The notes under the pieces are model-generated. The model was not told the origin of the DNA. It saw only the letters and a program-made list of their open reading frames with translations, and made no database searches. The translations under genes and the position numbers were made by a program. DNA of 64,000 nt from contig CP136063.1 of NCBI GenBank assembly GCA_032622095.1, positions 91,925,980 through 91,989,979 on the forward strand, in the 5' to 3' direction. Shown piece after piece: positions 23,007-32,978 of the stretch; the first letter of the stretch is position 1; every line of letters begins with the position of its first letter. The DNA comes from Siphonodentalium dalli. Lineage: Eukaryota; Mollusca; Scaphopoda; Gadilida; Siphonodentaliidae.

Positions 23007-23515
23007 TTATTCCAATTAGTGCCTCATCATTCATACAAAACAAATGGAATTTACGCTTCACATATATTTGGTAACTGCCAATAATGCAAATGAGGTAATT
23101 TCTATAGTCCCTGCCCACCCAAATGTTTGAAAAAGTTTGACGAATCTCGTAATTTATTTATAATGGCCTTACACCAATTGACCCTGCATGTGCTCAAGCT
23201 TAACAAAGGGAACTGGTCACAGCATTTATTTGACATATGCATGCAACCAGTTCAATGCTATTTGTGTGAATCTGGAAAAGAAGAACAGATTGTTTATACA
23301 CACTGTTTTCCTTAATTTGATTGGTATTATTAATTTGTTATTTCCATATTATCCACGATACGACGCCGAAGCCTGTAATTGACTTGAGGCAATGTGGGGG
23401 AAAAATTAATAAGTATCTTATTAATAATCGATGGCAAATTGAGTTGTGCCACAGGACATAGCCGATTAATAATGCTTGGTATATAAGTTATTTAAATGAT
23501 AAAATGGTTTTGCAG

Positions 23516-23697
23516 CAAAACGTGGACTTAATAAGTCATCTCAAGATGAAGTCATCCAACTTTTGAATGATATATCAGAGGCAGCAGACCAACCAGCATA
23601 CGAAACTGCAGTGACAGCTCTTCAGGACAGCGTTGTGTATAACGATAATAAACATGTAAAGACTTATGTTGATAGATTCTGGTTAGCAAATCCTGAG
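23516..23697 (+). CDS. MULE gene exon 6
   Basis: After TTTTGCAG the junction gives Thr then KRGLNKSSQDEVIQLLNDI. The rest is helical, YETAVTALQDS and KHVKTYVDRFWLANPE, typical of the segment between the second and third catalytic residues of MULE transposases. No internal defect is seen. The donor is GTTAGT at 23698, phase 0. Confidence 0.8.
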
Positions 23698-23869
23698 GTT
23701 AGTTTTTCTTCATACATTTGACAAAAATATTATTTGATTTACAAAACCTCCTTATATAATTTGCCAGCAAGTGGGGAAACCCCATCTCTGGCAACATTTG
23801 GAATCTAACATGCCACAGCATTAAATTTGTGTGGGACATTTTTCCTAATTTTGAGGGCTGCATGTATTT

Positions 23870-24240
23870 TGGGCTCACATAAATTCACAATACCAAATTT
23901 CATTCAATTCAGTTCAGACTTACTAAAGTTATCATGCGAAAACCAAACGAAAGGCCGGTCACGATATGGTATGGGGTACACATAAAAATCACATTAAATT
24001 AATCATTCAATAGGTGCAGAGTGTTGAGAAGGGTTAATTTTTATTTTAGTTATCGCACCATGCGTAAAGTGTCTACGGATGGCTAGATGGACAGACGGAT
24101 GGGCGGACAAGAGACGAGTGTTCAATCCGGATGTCGACACTATGTGTACCATACTACATGTATGGTATGGGTACACATAAAAAGCAGACGGACGGACAAA
24201 TCAATAACATAATACGTCCCGTTTTAATAAACAGGATATA
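23870..24240 (+). repeat. Family F dispersed repeat in intron 6
   Basis: It contains CCAAATTTCATTCAATTCAG, ACTAAAGTTATCATG, GTTATCGCACCATGCGTAAA and CGGACGGACAAATC. Related copies lie at 26340-26575, 27256-27540, 28555-28790 and 59511-60120. No terminal inverted repeats were seen; it could be a SINE-like or host-specific repeat. Confidence 0.55.
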
Positions 24241-24658
24241 TAATAACTTTAGAATAACTTTAACTCAATTAAAAATTCATACAAAATGACTCAAGTAACA
24301 ACTCATGTAACCATAGAACTCAGGGTTCGCACTGTTACTTGCCAAATTTTCTAATGAAAAAAAATATTTTCATTTGCCAAAAAATATATATTTCCATTTG
24401 GCAAAAAAAAAATTGTGGGTTTTAAAATTATGTGATGTAAAATATCTAGTCATAAAACATCATTGAATGTGGACTTTCCGTTACGTGGCAAAAAAATATC
24501 TCATTTGACAAGAGAAAATTTGGGTCCAGTGCCACCCCTCCATAGATTCAATGTTCTCGATACACTGAACAGTTTGCAATCATATTTATGTATGGTATGC
24601 AGTATCACCAACACTTGAAATCGTGATGACCTACCTTATATCTTATCTTCATTTCCAG

Positions 24659-24890
24659 AGATGGTGCTTTGCCTTCCAAGGTAAAAAATGTCCACCTGCT
24701 AGTAACTACAAATAATGGAATTGAATCACTTAAAAAGTCGCTAAAGCACGCCTACCTGAAATACGATTCTTCAGGGACCTTAATATCTATGGTAGAGGCT
24801 GTTGTTGAAAGTTTCGTCCCTCACCATACTGGTGACCATAATGAGAGAAACTTCACCAGCAATGACAACCACATGTCCTACAATGAGAAG
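24659..24890 (+). CDS. MULE gene exon 7 (third catalytic residue)
   Basis: In phase with exon 6 the exon begins RWCFAFQ, a conserved MULE block. A frameshift follows at about 24675-24685. It then reads KVKNVHLLVTTNNGIESLKK. The Glu of NNGIES (24723-24725) is the probable third DDE residue. It continues KHAYLKYDSSGTLISMVEA. The donor is GTATTC at 24891, phase 0, joining exon 8 correctly. Confidence 0.75.
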
Positions 24891-25254
24891 GTATTCATGA
24901 GTAAATTAGAGACATAAATAAAAGCATCGTCAGGTGTGGTTTGCTTCAAATTCATCTAACATTGCTCTGAACATTAGTAGGTCTCACAATTGAGCTCTTT
25001 TGGGAAAAGCAGACCATTTTCTGTTTGATATTGATTCTAGAGAACTTTTCAATGAGGAATTCAGTGATGCCGGCCGATTTTATGAAAACGGACCCAAGTT
25101 CTATTTTAGGGGTTAAGCTCTTTTCTATGGAATTTGAGCTTCTAATATTAATTTTAAAGCATTGAAGCAATGAACACTCATATAAGTCTCATAATACTGA
25201 GTAAGTGCCTCCACAAATATGATATAGTATAACCATGTTGATGAATGCATGTAT

Positions 25255-25470
25255 AAGACAATAATAAGTTTGACCATGATTCGATTCGAGGAAACCACCC
25301 ATCAAAGCTCAGAGTGTTCAGATATCAATTTTTGTAATTGCGAATGAAAATGGATAACTCTCTAAAATCAAGTGGCTTTGGGTGTTAGATATTTGATAAT
25401 CCGACCAAATCTCGTTAACAAAATGTTTAAAAATAAAACTTTTTGGGCATATTTTTGGGGCAATTAATCG
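25255..25470 (+). repeat. Family B fragment in intron 7
   Basis: It shares CCACCCATCAAAGCTCAGAG, GGATAACTCTCTAAAATCAA and GGCAATTAATCGATT with the other family B copies. Both ends are missing or diverged. Confidence 0.55.
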
Positions 25471-25627
25471 ATTTTGATTCGAATGTTATATAATATGCAT
25501 ATATTTTAAATAATGTGGCATATATTTGACATAATGTGATCTGGGGTTCGAAATTTAATTGGGCCTTTAAAAAGTGAGCAATAAAAATTGACAAAATTGT
25601 TCAACCTGCACTGACATGAATTTTCAG

Positions 25628-26200
25628 ATTCCAAATTACCTTCACAATCGTCCAAATAAATTTGTTGAATCATGCATGCAGAGAATACGGGATGCCATCT
25701 ATTGCACACAGGGAGATGTGGAAACTTGTGAAGACGGGTCCTTCAACGTCAGAAGCGAGCAAGGGAGTGAAATATACAACATAAATGTTGGGATTCCTCA
25801 CTGTAACTGTGTTTATTTCAACAGGACAGATTACCCTTGCAAACACATGTTTGCATTAATCCAGCTTGGCTTCTGTGAATGGAATGACCTACCGGAGAAT
25901 TGCAGAGAATGTGTTAACTTCACTATAGAGGGAAAGAGAAATGTAGGCACCGTACAGGTGAAAGACACATTAACAACTTTTAACTCTGAATCTGATGCTA
26001 CTAATAATGCAAATAATGTTGAAGCAGCCAACAATGAAAGTCCTCACAATGCAGCAACCGAGGACATAGGCCAAGGTGATGGATGTTGTAAGTCAGCTTT
26101 GATTGAAGCTTCAATAAAAGCAAGACAACGGTAAATTGCTGGGCGCCTCAGAATAATGCTGGATCTGACATACATGTGTTCTGATGAAACAACACTAAAA
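25628..26200 (+). CDS. MULE gene exon 8 (SWIM zinc finger)
   Basis: After TTTTCAG it reads IPNYLHNRPNKFVESCMQRI and leads to a SWIM domain: Cys 25802, Cys 25808, Cys 25838 and His 25844 in CNC...PCKHM, the C-x-C-x(n)-C-x-H pattern found after the DDE core in MULE transposases. An Asn/Glu-rich linker follows. A TAA at 26132-26134 interrupts the frame, but translation continues as LDLTYMCSDETTLK to a GTGAGT donor at 26201 in phase 0. Sequence beyond the stop is thus still recognisable coding sequence, which argues for a single mutation. Confidence 0.85.
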
Positions 26201-26339
26201 GTGAGTTAATATTCCAAAGTCAGCCCGTAATCATTGAAAATGAATGATTTTGAAAAATGTGAAATCCTTAGGTTATATATTTTTTTAGTTATTTATTCAT
26301 TTGTTAAATTGAGCAAGGAATTCAATCTAATTTTTTTTT

Positions 26340-26575
26340 TTTGCAAGAGTGAATTCTTTTTTTCGAAAAGGGCCATAACTCAGTTAAAAATAGTCGGATC
26401 AAACCCATATTCGAACTCGATCAGTCTTTTGTGCTGATAAATTCATATACACAATTTGAGTTATCGCACCATGCGTAAAGTGTCTACAGACAGACAGACG
26501 GCTCGACTAACGACGAGTGGTCAATCCGGACAACGACACTATGTTTACCATACTATGGTATGGGTATACATAATG
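26340..26575 (+). repeat. Family F dispersed repeat in intron 8
   Basis: It contains GGGCCATAACTCAGTTAAAA, GTTATCGCACCATGCGTAAA, GACGAGTGGTCAATCCGGA and CATACTATGGTATGGGTA, all closely matching 24060-24180. Confidence 0.6.
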
Positions 26576-26985
26576 ATGCTTTCAGGCTTAGAGCCTAGCT
26601 AAGCCTGAATGCATCGTTTTAAATGTGACTTGACGTTTGAATTACATTATCTACAACGACAGACTGCAATAATACGGGTGCTAGCATGTGACACACCCCC
26701 TCTATTGTGGCAAATAAAAACATGGAGAAATTGGGCTAAACAAGGGTACCCACATTAACATATTCATTTTTCTGAAAACAACAAACATAATGAAAACCAA
26801 CTCGGGACAAAATTCAGCATACAACAAACGTAGTGACATTTATTTCTAACAGTTAGCACCTATATTCATGTTAGTAAAAACATAACACTGGTGATATTTA
26901 TCTAAGGCTGTATATAAAATTATTCATACATGAGGACTGTTCTGCACAAGAGTTTATAGCTAAAACTGGATTAAAGAATGTGCAG

Positions 26986-27022
26986 TCAAAGGAGTCAAAT
27001 CTGCCAGAAACTTTAGAACCAG
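26986..27022 (+). CDS. MULE gene exon 9 (37-bp linker exon)
   Basis: The exon lies between GTGCAG and GTAAAA and encodes SKESNLPETLEP in phase 0 with exon 8. Its single leftover base completes Asp with exon 10. It is short, so the call rests on phase agreement at both ends. Confidence 0.55.
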
Positions 27023-27255
27023 GTAAAACTACTTTTTATAACACCCAGTGGTACGCATTGACAACAAGGAAATGACATTTTATATCACGTCTTCAGTATT
27101 CAAACCTGACAAACATAGGGTAATATAACAGTATCAGTGCAATTGTTGCCACCTACCAATTTCAGAAAATGAAACCAATGCTGTGTCCATTTTGTTCTAA
27201 TGATAGAGGACAGAGGAAATGAATGTTTTGTTGACTGAGGTTTATGAATAAAAGT

Positions 27256-27540
27256 GATCTGTAATTTGGGCTAGTAAACTCACATACCAAATTTCATTAC
27301 ATTACATTCAGACTTACTAAAGTTATCCAAAATTGAGTGCAAATTTCAACAAAAATGGCAGTAACTTTGGTGAAAATTGGCAGGCAGAACCAGAATTCTA
27401 AATTTGACCTTTATTTTGTGCTAGTGAACCCACATACCAAATATCATACCATTCAGTTCAGCTTTACTAAAGTTATCATCTGGAAACAAAACAAAAAGCG
27501 AAACAGACAAATGGACGGACAAACCAATATATCATCAAAT
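27256..27540 (+). repeat. Family F dispersed repeat in intron 9
   Basis: Two partial copies in tandem share AACTCACATACCAAATTTCA and ACTTACTAAAGTTATC, ending in CAAATGGACGGACAAACC. Confidence 0.55.
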
Positions 27541-27555
27541 CATATATTTTTCCAG

Positions 27556-27692
27556 ATCTGATGACCAAACTTTTATCAGAGGGCAGCGCTATCAAACCAC
27601 CTAGTAAACTGAAGAGGATACATGTCTGCGGGGAGGTTTTAATGAAGGCAGACTTAGATACGCTGGATAATCATCAGTGGCTAAATGACAGG
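27556..27692 (+). CDS. MULE gene exon 10 (start of Ulp1 protease domain)
   Basis: After TTTCCAG it reads DLMTKLLSEGS, then KRIHVCGEVLMKADLDTL and DNHQWLNDR at the exon end. The W-L-N-D followed by V-I-N in the next exon is the signature opening of Ulp1/SENP (C48) cysteine proteases. The donor is GTGAGA at 27693, phase 0. Confidence 0.8.
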
Positions 27693-28250
27693 GTGAGATT
27701 TGATACCATAATCAAGTGGAGCATGTCTTGACTCTGAAATTAAAACCCTTCTTGACATTGTCATCGAAAAGATGCTTTATGATTAGTCATGTAACACATT
27801 CTCCCATTCAATTTCAAAGGTATACCAGTACATGTACAATGATGGACCTGTTCACAGGGATGGGACTAGAGTGTGAAATCCTCCACATGGACCATTCCAA
27901 TCCATTTGCACCCCCTCTTGTGGTACCTCAAGTTTTCCAACTGTTGAAAACATATATTCCCATTCATTCATTTGTAGGGAAGGCCAGAACAACCTTTAAC
28001 TTACCTGTATATTCCTACAGAAAAAGAGTAAAGTTTTTCATGGGTCTAAAAATCAAATTTCACCTAATAGCAGTTGGAAGGGCATATTAATTATAATAGT
28101 ACCATATTGCGAACATTCTATTTATCCCTAAAATAAAAATGAAAATTTCTGGCAGAGTGTTTATAAACCCGTAACTTTTGATCGGAAATCATCTAAAAAA
28201 TAAAAACCCAATAGAGAAGCTTTCACTATATAATTAATGATGAATTTCAG

Positions 28251-28382
28251 GTTATCAATGCCTTCTTATCTCTACTTAAACGGGATCAGAATAAGAATGA
28301 TACCAACCACAGCTATGTGTTGCCCTCATATCTGGCAGTGCTTTTGTGTAACGGCAATTACGGAATATGGCTATACAAGCAA
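28251..28382 (+). CDS. MULE gene exon 11 (Ulp1 domain)
   Basis: It begins VINAFLSLLKRDQ, directly completing the WLNDR-VIN motif across the intron, and ends GNYGIWLYKQ. It has 44 codons with no defects. Acceptor ATTTCAG, donor GTAAGT at 28383, both phase 0. Confidence 0.85.
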
Positions 28383-28554
28383 GTAAGTAGTTTCATTTAT
28401 AGACCCCACCCCCCCGCAATGAAGTTATTATTTTAACTTAATGTTTATTGGTATGTGAAACATATTAGTGTCTAAAAATCCTTTGTGCCGTTGGGAGTCA
28501 CACCTCTAGTTTCATTTGAAATTCTGTTAAATATTGTTCAAGTTACCATCTGGA

Positions 28555-28790
28555 CATCATCAAACGAGTTACTTAAGAGTCGAAAAAGGGGCACAACTCT
28601 GTCAAAAATCATTGAGCCGTGACCAAATTCGAACCTGGCCTCGGTTTTCTCAAATATGAACCACGTATCACATATCAAGAAACAATCTGTTTAATATTGC
28701 TTAAGTTATCAGCTGTAAAACCAAGACGCACACGCAGATGGATGGACAATGTATGCTGATTATAATAATAGTAGCCCCCCCCCCCAAAAA
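28555..28790 (+). repeat. Family F dispersed repeat in intron 11
   Basis: It contains GGGGCACAACTCTGTCAAAA, CAAATTCGAACCTGGC and GATGGATGGACAATG. It is followed by a C run near 28776-28788. Confidence 0.5.
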
Positions 28791-29027
28791 AGTACCGTAT
28801 CTCATATAAAAATAACTGGACGGAACCCATTTTCGAACTTGGCTGGGAAACAGTCAGATACCAACAAACAAACAGGAGTTATCAGAAACTAAATTTGTTA
28901 ACGAACTGACTACATAATACCGTTATACAACTGCTTTTTCAAACTGATACATGTATAAAAATAATAGAACATTTAATTAATGTATTTACAAACTTTGTAC
29001 ATTTCATTCGCTTTCCATCCTTTCCAG

Positions 29028-29176
29028 GTTGAGTTCCATAGCTATAAATGGATTTTCATGCCCATTAATGTTTAAGGGATCCACTGGATTCTATTGGTGG
29101 CTGATGTTCAATCCAAGAAGTGTAGTATCATCGACTCTATGAGTGGAAACACAGCGACATATCTCAATCAATGGCG
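29028..29176 (+). CDS. MULE gene exon 12 (Ulp1 catalytic His and Asp; in-frame stop)
   Basis: It reads VEFHSYKWIFMPINV, then TAA (29073-29075), then GIHWILLVADV, KCSIIDSMSG and TYLNQW. The IHW His (29082-29084) and the Asp of IIDSM (29133-29135) correspond to the catalytic His and Asp of C48 proteases. The stop is two codons before the catalytic His and looks like a single substitution. The donor is GTGAGT at 29177, and phase 2 continues into exon 13. Confidence 0.85.
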
Positions 29177-29493
29177 GTGAGTTGGTTGTCAATTAAATCA
29201 AACTGGAAAATATAAAAGAAAGAGACAGATAAAATCAAAACAAAATTGATTGCCTTCTTTAAAGTTTTTTTTTTAATGATTTGTGTCTGAATGTGCATGC
29301 CATTTATAATAGAAACTACCACGTAAAGTGACACATTCAAACCATTGCATGTATCATAATAATTTACAGATTCCCTGGTCATTCGAATATCTTGTCAGAA
29401 AATGAATGTCTCCTAAGTTAAATTCTCATAAAGCATATATTTTTTTTTGTCCTTCAATGATTTAATTTATGTTCTGTTCCATTCATAATTTAG

Positions 29494-29609
29494 AAAATTC
29501 ATGGCTTTAAGATCAAAGTTGTTGGAGCCGGATTTGGAGATATGGGAGTCCTGCACTGAAGGCAGCACGACAGGAGGATTCAAATAAATGCGGTGCTTAT
29601 ACCCTCTTG
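29494..29609 (+). CDS. MULE gene exon 13 (Ulp1 catalytic Gln and Cys)
   Basis: It opens in phase as RKFMALRSKLLEPDLEIW. A one-base-type frameshift at about 29550-29565 then gives ARQEDSNKCGAYTLL. The Q..D...CG motif with Cys at 29589-29591 is the nucleophile region of the family. The donor is GTAAGA at 29610, phase 0 with exon 14. Confidence 0.8.
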
Positions 29610-30002
29610 GTAAGAAAACCGAAACTTGAAAATTTAAATCGTGCACTGAAAATAATCACATCCCTACGGTGATAATTTGGTCCACTACGGTGATTATTTG
29701 GTCCACTACATTTATTAATTTCATAAATGCAAAAATTATTCCATTTTTTGTAGTTTCAGTTGCTGATTCAATCTAATGAATTATTAGCTTAATTAATTTT
29801 GACGAGTCAATAATTTTGACTTAATTTCTTCTCAAGTATATACTTGTACATTTCTTTTTATCAAGATCCGATAACCATGGTTGAGATATATAGGCTAGAC
29901 GGATGCATGTAATCCAGTATACCCCACCCCCATCTTTTGGGATGGGGGTATAATTAAGTGGGTGTAATTATATGCATAATTTTTTTTAATATTTGTTCAC
30001 AG

Positions 30003-30290
30003 AATACACTTGCAGTTACCAAGGACATTCAGCATGATGTGCTGCCTGATAAACATGCGAAGGCAATGAGGATATATGTGAAGGCGAAACTTATTAATGA
30101 TGGCCAGAAACCACACAACCAAAGAATTCAGTGTGACCTAGTTGGGTGTTCCTCCCCCAAGGCAGACAGCCTAATTCATTGGGTTATGTGTGATGTTTGT
30201 GGTCGATGGATTCACTACCAATGTGCTGGCCTCAAATCAAAACCTAAGGGTGATTATGTGTGTGTTATCTGTTTTACACAGTATAAATGA
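30003..30290 (+). CDS. MULE gene exon 14 (C-terminal PHD finger, stop codon)
   Basis: After TTCACAG it reads NTLAVTKDIQHDVLPDKHAK, finishing the protease fold. A C-terminal zinc finger follows: CDLVGC, MCDVCGRW, IHYQCAG and YVCVIC give the Cys4-His-Cys3 spacing of a PHD finger (about 30135-30275). It ends with TGA at 30288-30290. PHD fingers usually bind histone H3 tails; here that could target the protein to chromatin, which is inference. Confidence 0.85.
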   Translation, partial: NTLAVTKDIQHDVLPDKHAKAMRIYVKAKLINDGQKPHNQRIQCDLVGCSSPKADSLIHWVMCDVCGRWIHYQCAGLKSKPKGDYVCVICFTQYK

Positions 30291-30406
30291 AGACCTAAAC
30301 AAAATGTTCTGTGTTTCTGCTAACGGAAGTTAGGTAGGAAGAGAATTATTTATAAATTTTTTTATCTAATTATTTTTTCAATTTTAGTCGTATTGTTGAA
30401 ATAGTT

Positions 30407-30412
30407 AATAAA
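30407..30412 (+). terminator. Polyadenylation signal AATAAA
   Basis: AATAAA lies 117 bp after the stop codon of the MULE gene. Other AATAAA hexamers occur downstream (about 30922-30930), so the real site is uncertain. Confidence 0.4.
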
Positions 30413-31502
30413 CCAAGTTAGTAATTTAACTAACATTTTCCACGAAGAACCACTGCAAGCAAACAACACAAATGTTATGAAAATCAGGTCCTGCATTACT
30501 TCCTAATTTCATATTTTAGAATCACCATTCACATTTTCAAGATAAGAATTCACTTCTAATACATTTACAAATGTTCATGCCATACTAAAGTAAATGACAT
30601 GATGATATGTCAGTTTTCAGTCAGGTCAGGTCAGAATAAATTTATAAGGGTTGAGGACACAAACATGCATGGGTAGCAGAAACACAGATAATTGTATTTT
30701 TGGCCAAACATACACCAAACAATGGTCAACAAGATTTATCATGACAGTTCAGCTTTACTTTATATTTGGTCACTGTGCTAAATATACGACACACAGGATG
30801 CCATTGCCAATTTTGAATGTAGTAATTCAACTTTTTCCAACACTGATGTTTATAATCTGTTATTGTTCAGGTTTTTCAAATTGCCAACTTTTTTCAAATG
30901 CCCTACCTACCAGCAGCCAACTAAATAAATAAAGAGCATTTCTGTATTTATTATATTGTAAAAATAGCTAGCGCTTGTGTGAAAACTCGAGAACAGCTGT
31001 TACAGTCGTATTACTTCTACATATCTACAGGGAACATAGTCTCCATATGAGTATTTCATTATATTATCGTTATATTTCGACCTATTTGGACCCACTTATT
31101 GTGACACAAATGAGTTATGACTAAGGCTTAATTTTCAATGTTAAAATGAAATAAAATGTTATCGACCTCTAGCATGGCTAGCCTTGACGCAAAGCTTATA
31201 TTTCAACGATAACATACACACATTTTTCATTTACTTTCATACTGATTTCAACGTTTTTTACTATGTTCATGCTTGCTCAATAAAAACAACCAGTGGCGAC
31301 TGACAAAATTGTGTAGCCACCATCATTTGCGCGTGGTACGGGCACCTGCTACCCACGTGTCTACCAACGGCGTTGGACTAAAACGCGCGTTGTCACGTTA
31401 ACGTTGTCAATCGAGCTTGCGGCATGCATGCTGCGCCAGAATGTAAATAAACAAAGACGTCACAAGAAATGCGCTGTTACTTCTGTGACGTTGCAGAACA
31501 TG
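30413..31502. other. 3-prime non-coding part of the MULE
   Basis: No further domain was recognised between the gene and the right terminal repeat. The last 250 bp become GC- and CG-richer than the introns. Confidence 0.45.
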
Positions 31503-31530
31503 TGGTCGCGAGTTCCCTGACGAATAACCC
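31503..31530 (-). repeat. Right terminal inverted repeat of the MULE
   Basis: Read inward on the minus strand it is GGGTTATTCGTCAGGGAACT then CGCGACCA, matching the left end apart from a 5-bp length difference and a few substitutions. Confidence 0.7.
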
Positions 31531-31928
31531 TATAGTTTTGCTCATATGCCAAACATAATCAGCGCGTTAATAGTATATTGTCGTCAAGACGTACGATGGT
31601 GTACGTAAACAAAAACATGCTCGTGTTACAGAAGTTTTGCTTCTGTTTACATAACACAGCGCAATTATATTGGTTAATCACACACAAATGATATAAACGC
31701 TCTTTATTACTTCCATATCAGGAAAACAGTAACAGAAAACGCTCTTTATGTTTACCATATCCTGATTTTACATAACAAAGGAAAAAAAATTGACAATAGC
31801 ATACTGTTTATGCCATATTTCGGATTGGTACAAAGTCTGTCTATATTTAACTATTCTTTCTGTTTATGGCGGTTTTTGACGGAGCTTAATATTTAACAGC
31901 ATACCCGCCGCCAATGCCGGCCGTATGT
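31531..31928 (+). mobile_element. Family A TTAA element, copy 2, right part
   Basis: It resumes with AGTTTTGCTCATATGCCAAA, the sequence that directly follows AATATTAAAATAT (after a few bases) in intact copies. It ends GCCGGCCGTATG before TTAA (31929-31932). With 15883-15957 it makes one element interrupted by the MULE. Confidence 0.8.
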
Positions 31929-32023
31929 TTAAAGGAAAGCGTATACAGATTTATTGTTATAATATGACCAGTGTGGAGGTAATTAATTCCGGAAAAACAA
32001 GATATAAGTTTCTGCAATCATGG
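31929..32023 (+). pseudogene. DIRS-like RNase H fragment, middle
   Basis: It reads KGKRIQIYCYNMTSVEVINS, then GKTRYKFLQSW. This continues without loss from LLGKQF before 15882 if the inserted DNA and one TTAA are disregarded. The DN..SV..INSGKTR..FLQ pattern is the RNase H region of DIRS-type elements; the usual Asp is Tyr here (CYN). It is cut again by a TTAA element at 32024. Confidence 0.7.
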
Positions 32024-32027
32024 TTAA

Positions 32028-32514
32028 AGGTACGGTTGGCCTTGGCGGTGGGTATCCTGTGAAAATATTTCCACCCGTCAAAAACCGCCACAAAGAACAT
32101 CAAAATGTAGACAGACTTTGTCCGTATACAAATAAGAAATATCGCACAAACAGTATGTTATTGTCAAATGTTTGACCATTGTTATGTAAACAAAAGCATA
32201 AAAAGTTACTTTTCTGGTGTTTGTTTATATTATGATGGTAAACATAAAGAGCGTTCTTTGTTGGTGAATTCCTGATATGGAACTAATAAAGAGCGTTTAT
32301 GCCATTTGTGTGTGATTAGCCAGTAGCAATGTGCTGTCTTCTGTAACACAATCAGGCTCTTGCTCAGGTAAAATATAGTAGGTCTTTATGATAACATGCT
32401 GTTTACGTGATGGTCGTGGTATATATGAACGAAACTGATGCGTTTTAATGTTTTTCTGTTTACGGTGATTAGAACAAATATGAATATTTTCGACAACTAA
32501 GGCCTCACGTGCCT
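32028..32514 (-). mobile_element. Family A TTAA element, copy 3
   Basis: This 487-bp copy is in reverse orientation. Flanking TTAA at 32024-32027 and 32515-32518 is the duplicated target. Removing the element and one TTAA joins the RNase H frame as SWL-REMC, so the insertion site is exact. It is more diverged from the others than copies 2 and 4. Confidence 0.85.
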
Positions 32515-32518
32515 TTAA

Positions 32519-32700
32519 GAGAGATGTGTGTGGTTGCCATCATCTGTGAATTTGAAATAGAAACTAAACATCTTACATCTAACGAAAATAGAGCAGCAGA
32601 CTGTCTGTCGAGATGGAGCTCAAATCCAAAAGCAGAAATAGATTTTAGCAAGAAGATTCCAAATGTATTACTTAAATTACGCCATAATTGTTGAAGCCAG
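32519..32700 (+). pseudogene. DIRS-like RNase H fragment, C-terminal
   Basis: It reads REMCVVAIICEFEIETKHL, then NENRAADCLSRW. The N..AD.LSRW ending is the standard end of RNase H domains in DIRS and Ngaro elements. The Asp of AADCL is a candidate metal ligand. The frame ends at TGA near 32692. Confidence 0.7.
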
Positions 32701-32784
32701 CATATTTGCAGATACGCAGACTAACATTATCTTAGTTAATTATACGCTCTATTAATAGTAGTTCTGGTAATCTATTCTCGTTTT

Positions 32785-32974
32785 AGCAATGAATTGCGAG
32801 TTTATAAAAGTGATGTCAAGAAGACACGACAAGCTTCCTTCGCCAAAAGAACACAGACACATTTGAACACACAAATTCTAACATATTTTCATTTCTGTAA
32901 ACATTTAAATTTATAACCATTGCCTGCATCAATAGAACTGTTAAGAAATTATGTACAATGTTTCAGTCGTTCCT
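32785..32974 (+). pseudogene. DIRS-like tyrosine recombinase, N-terminal part
   Basis: It reads KKTRQASFAKRTQTHLNTQI, then YFHFCKHLNL, a TAA stop, PLPASIELLRNYVQCFSRSF. This matches the core-binding domain of tyrosine recombinases from DIRS-type elements (T..TH..Q...Y..FC....L.PLP). It is interrupted at TTAA 32975-32978 by another element. Confidence 0.65.
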
Positions 32975-32978
32975 TTAA

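Larger units (their letters stand above)
16088..30290 (+). pseudogene. MULE transposase fused to SWIM, Ulp1-type protease and PHD finger; 14 exons, inactivated
   Basis: The exon model is 16088-16260, 19122-19311, 19846-19939, 20660-21335, 22249-22470, 23516-23697, 24659-24890, 25628-26200, 26986-27022, 27556-27692, 28251-28382, 29028-29176, 29494-29609, 30003-30290 (about 3.2 kb). Every intron has GT/AG borders, mostly GTAAGT- or GTGAGT-like. Reading phase agrees at every junction checked except exon 2/3, and exon 7 starts in phase. Domain order is N-terminal region, DDE core, SWIM, Ulp1, PHD. MULE transposases cut and paste DNA; SWIM binds zinc; Ulp1 proteins cleave SUMO-type tails; PHD fingers read histone tails. 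Defects are frameshifts in exons 4, 5, 7 and 13 and stops in exons 4, 8 and 12. A fused product is inferred from phase; two adjacent genes remain an alternative. Confidence 0.8.
15958..31530 (+). mobile_element. Mutator-like (MULE) transposon, 15.6 kb, nested in a family A element
   Basis: The boundaries follow from three observations. A family A element is broken exactly here. Both broken ends are followed inward by GGG. The inward sequences are imperfect inverted repeats (15958-15990 and 31503-31530) sharing GTCAGGGA, CT and GCGACCA in the same order. One multi-exon gene (16088-30290) fills the interior and encodes a MULE transposase fused to SWIM, Ulp1 and PHD domains. MULEs usually make 8-10-bp target duplications; here only a short TAT repeat is obvious at the borders, so the duplication may have decayed. 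The introns contain several later repeats. Confidence 0.75.

Noticed and set aside
27716-28090. 124-codon frame in intron 10 of the MULE gene
   Set aside because: No domain, and it is skipped by the phase-consistent splice between exon 10 (GTGAGA) and exon 11 (ATTTCAG).
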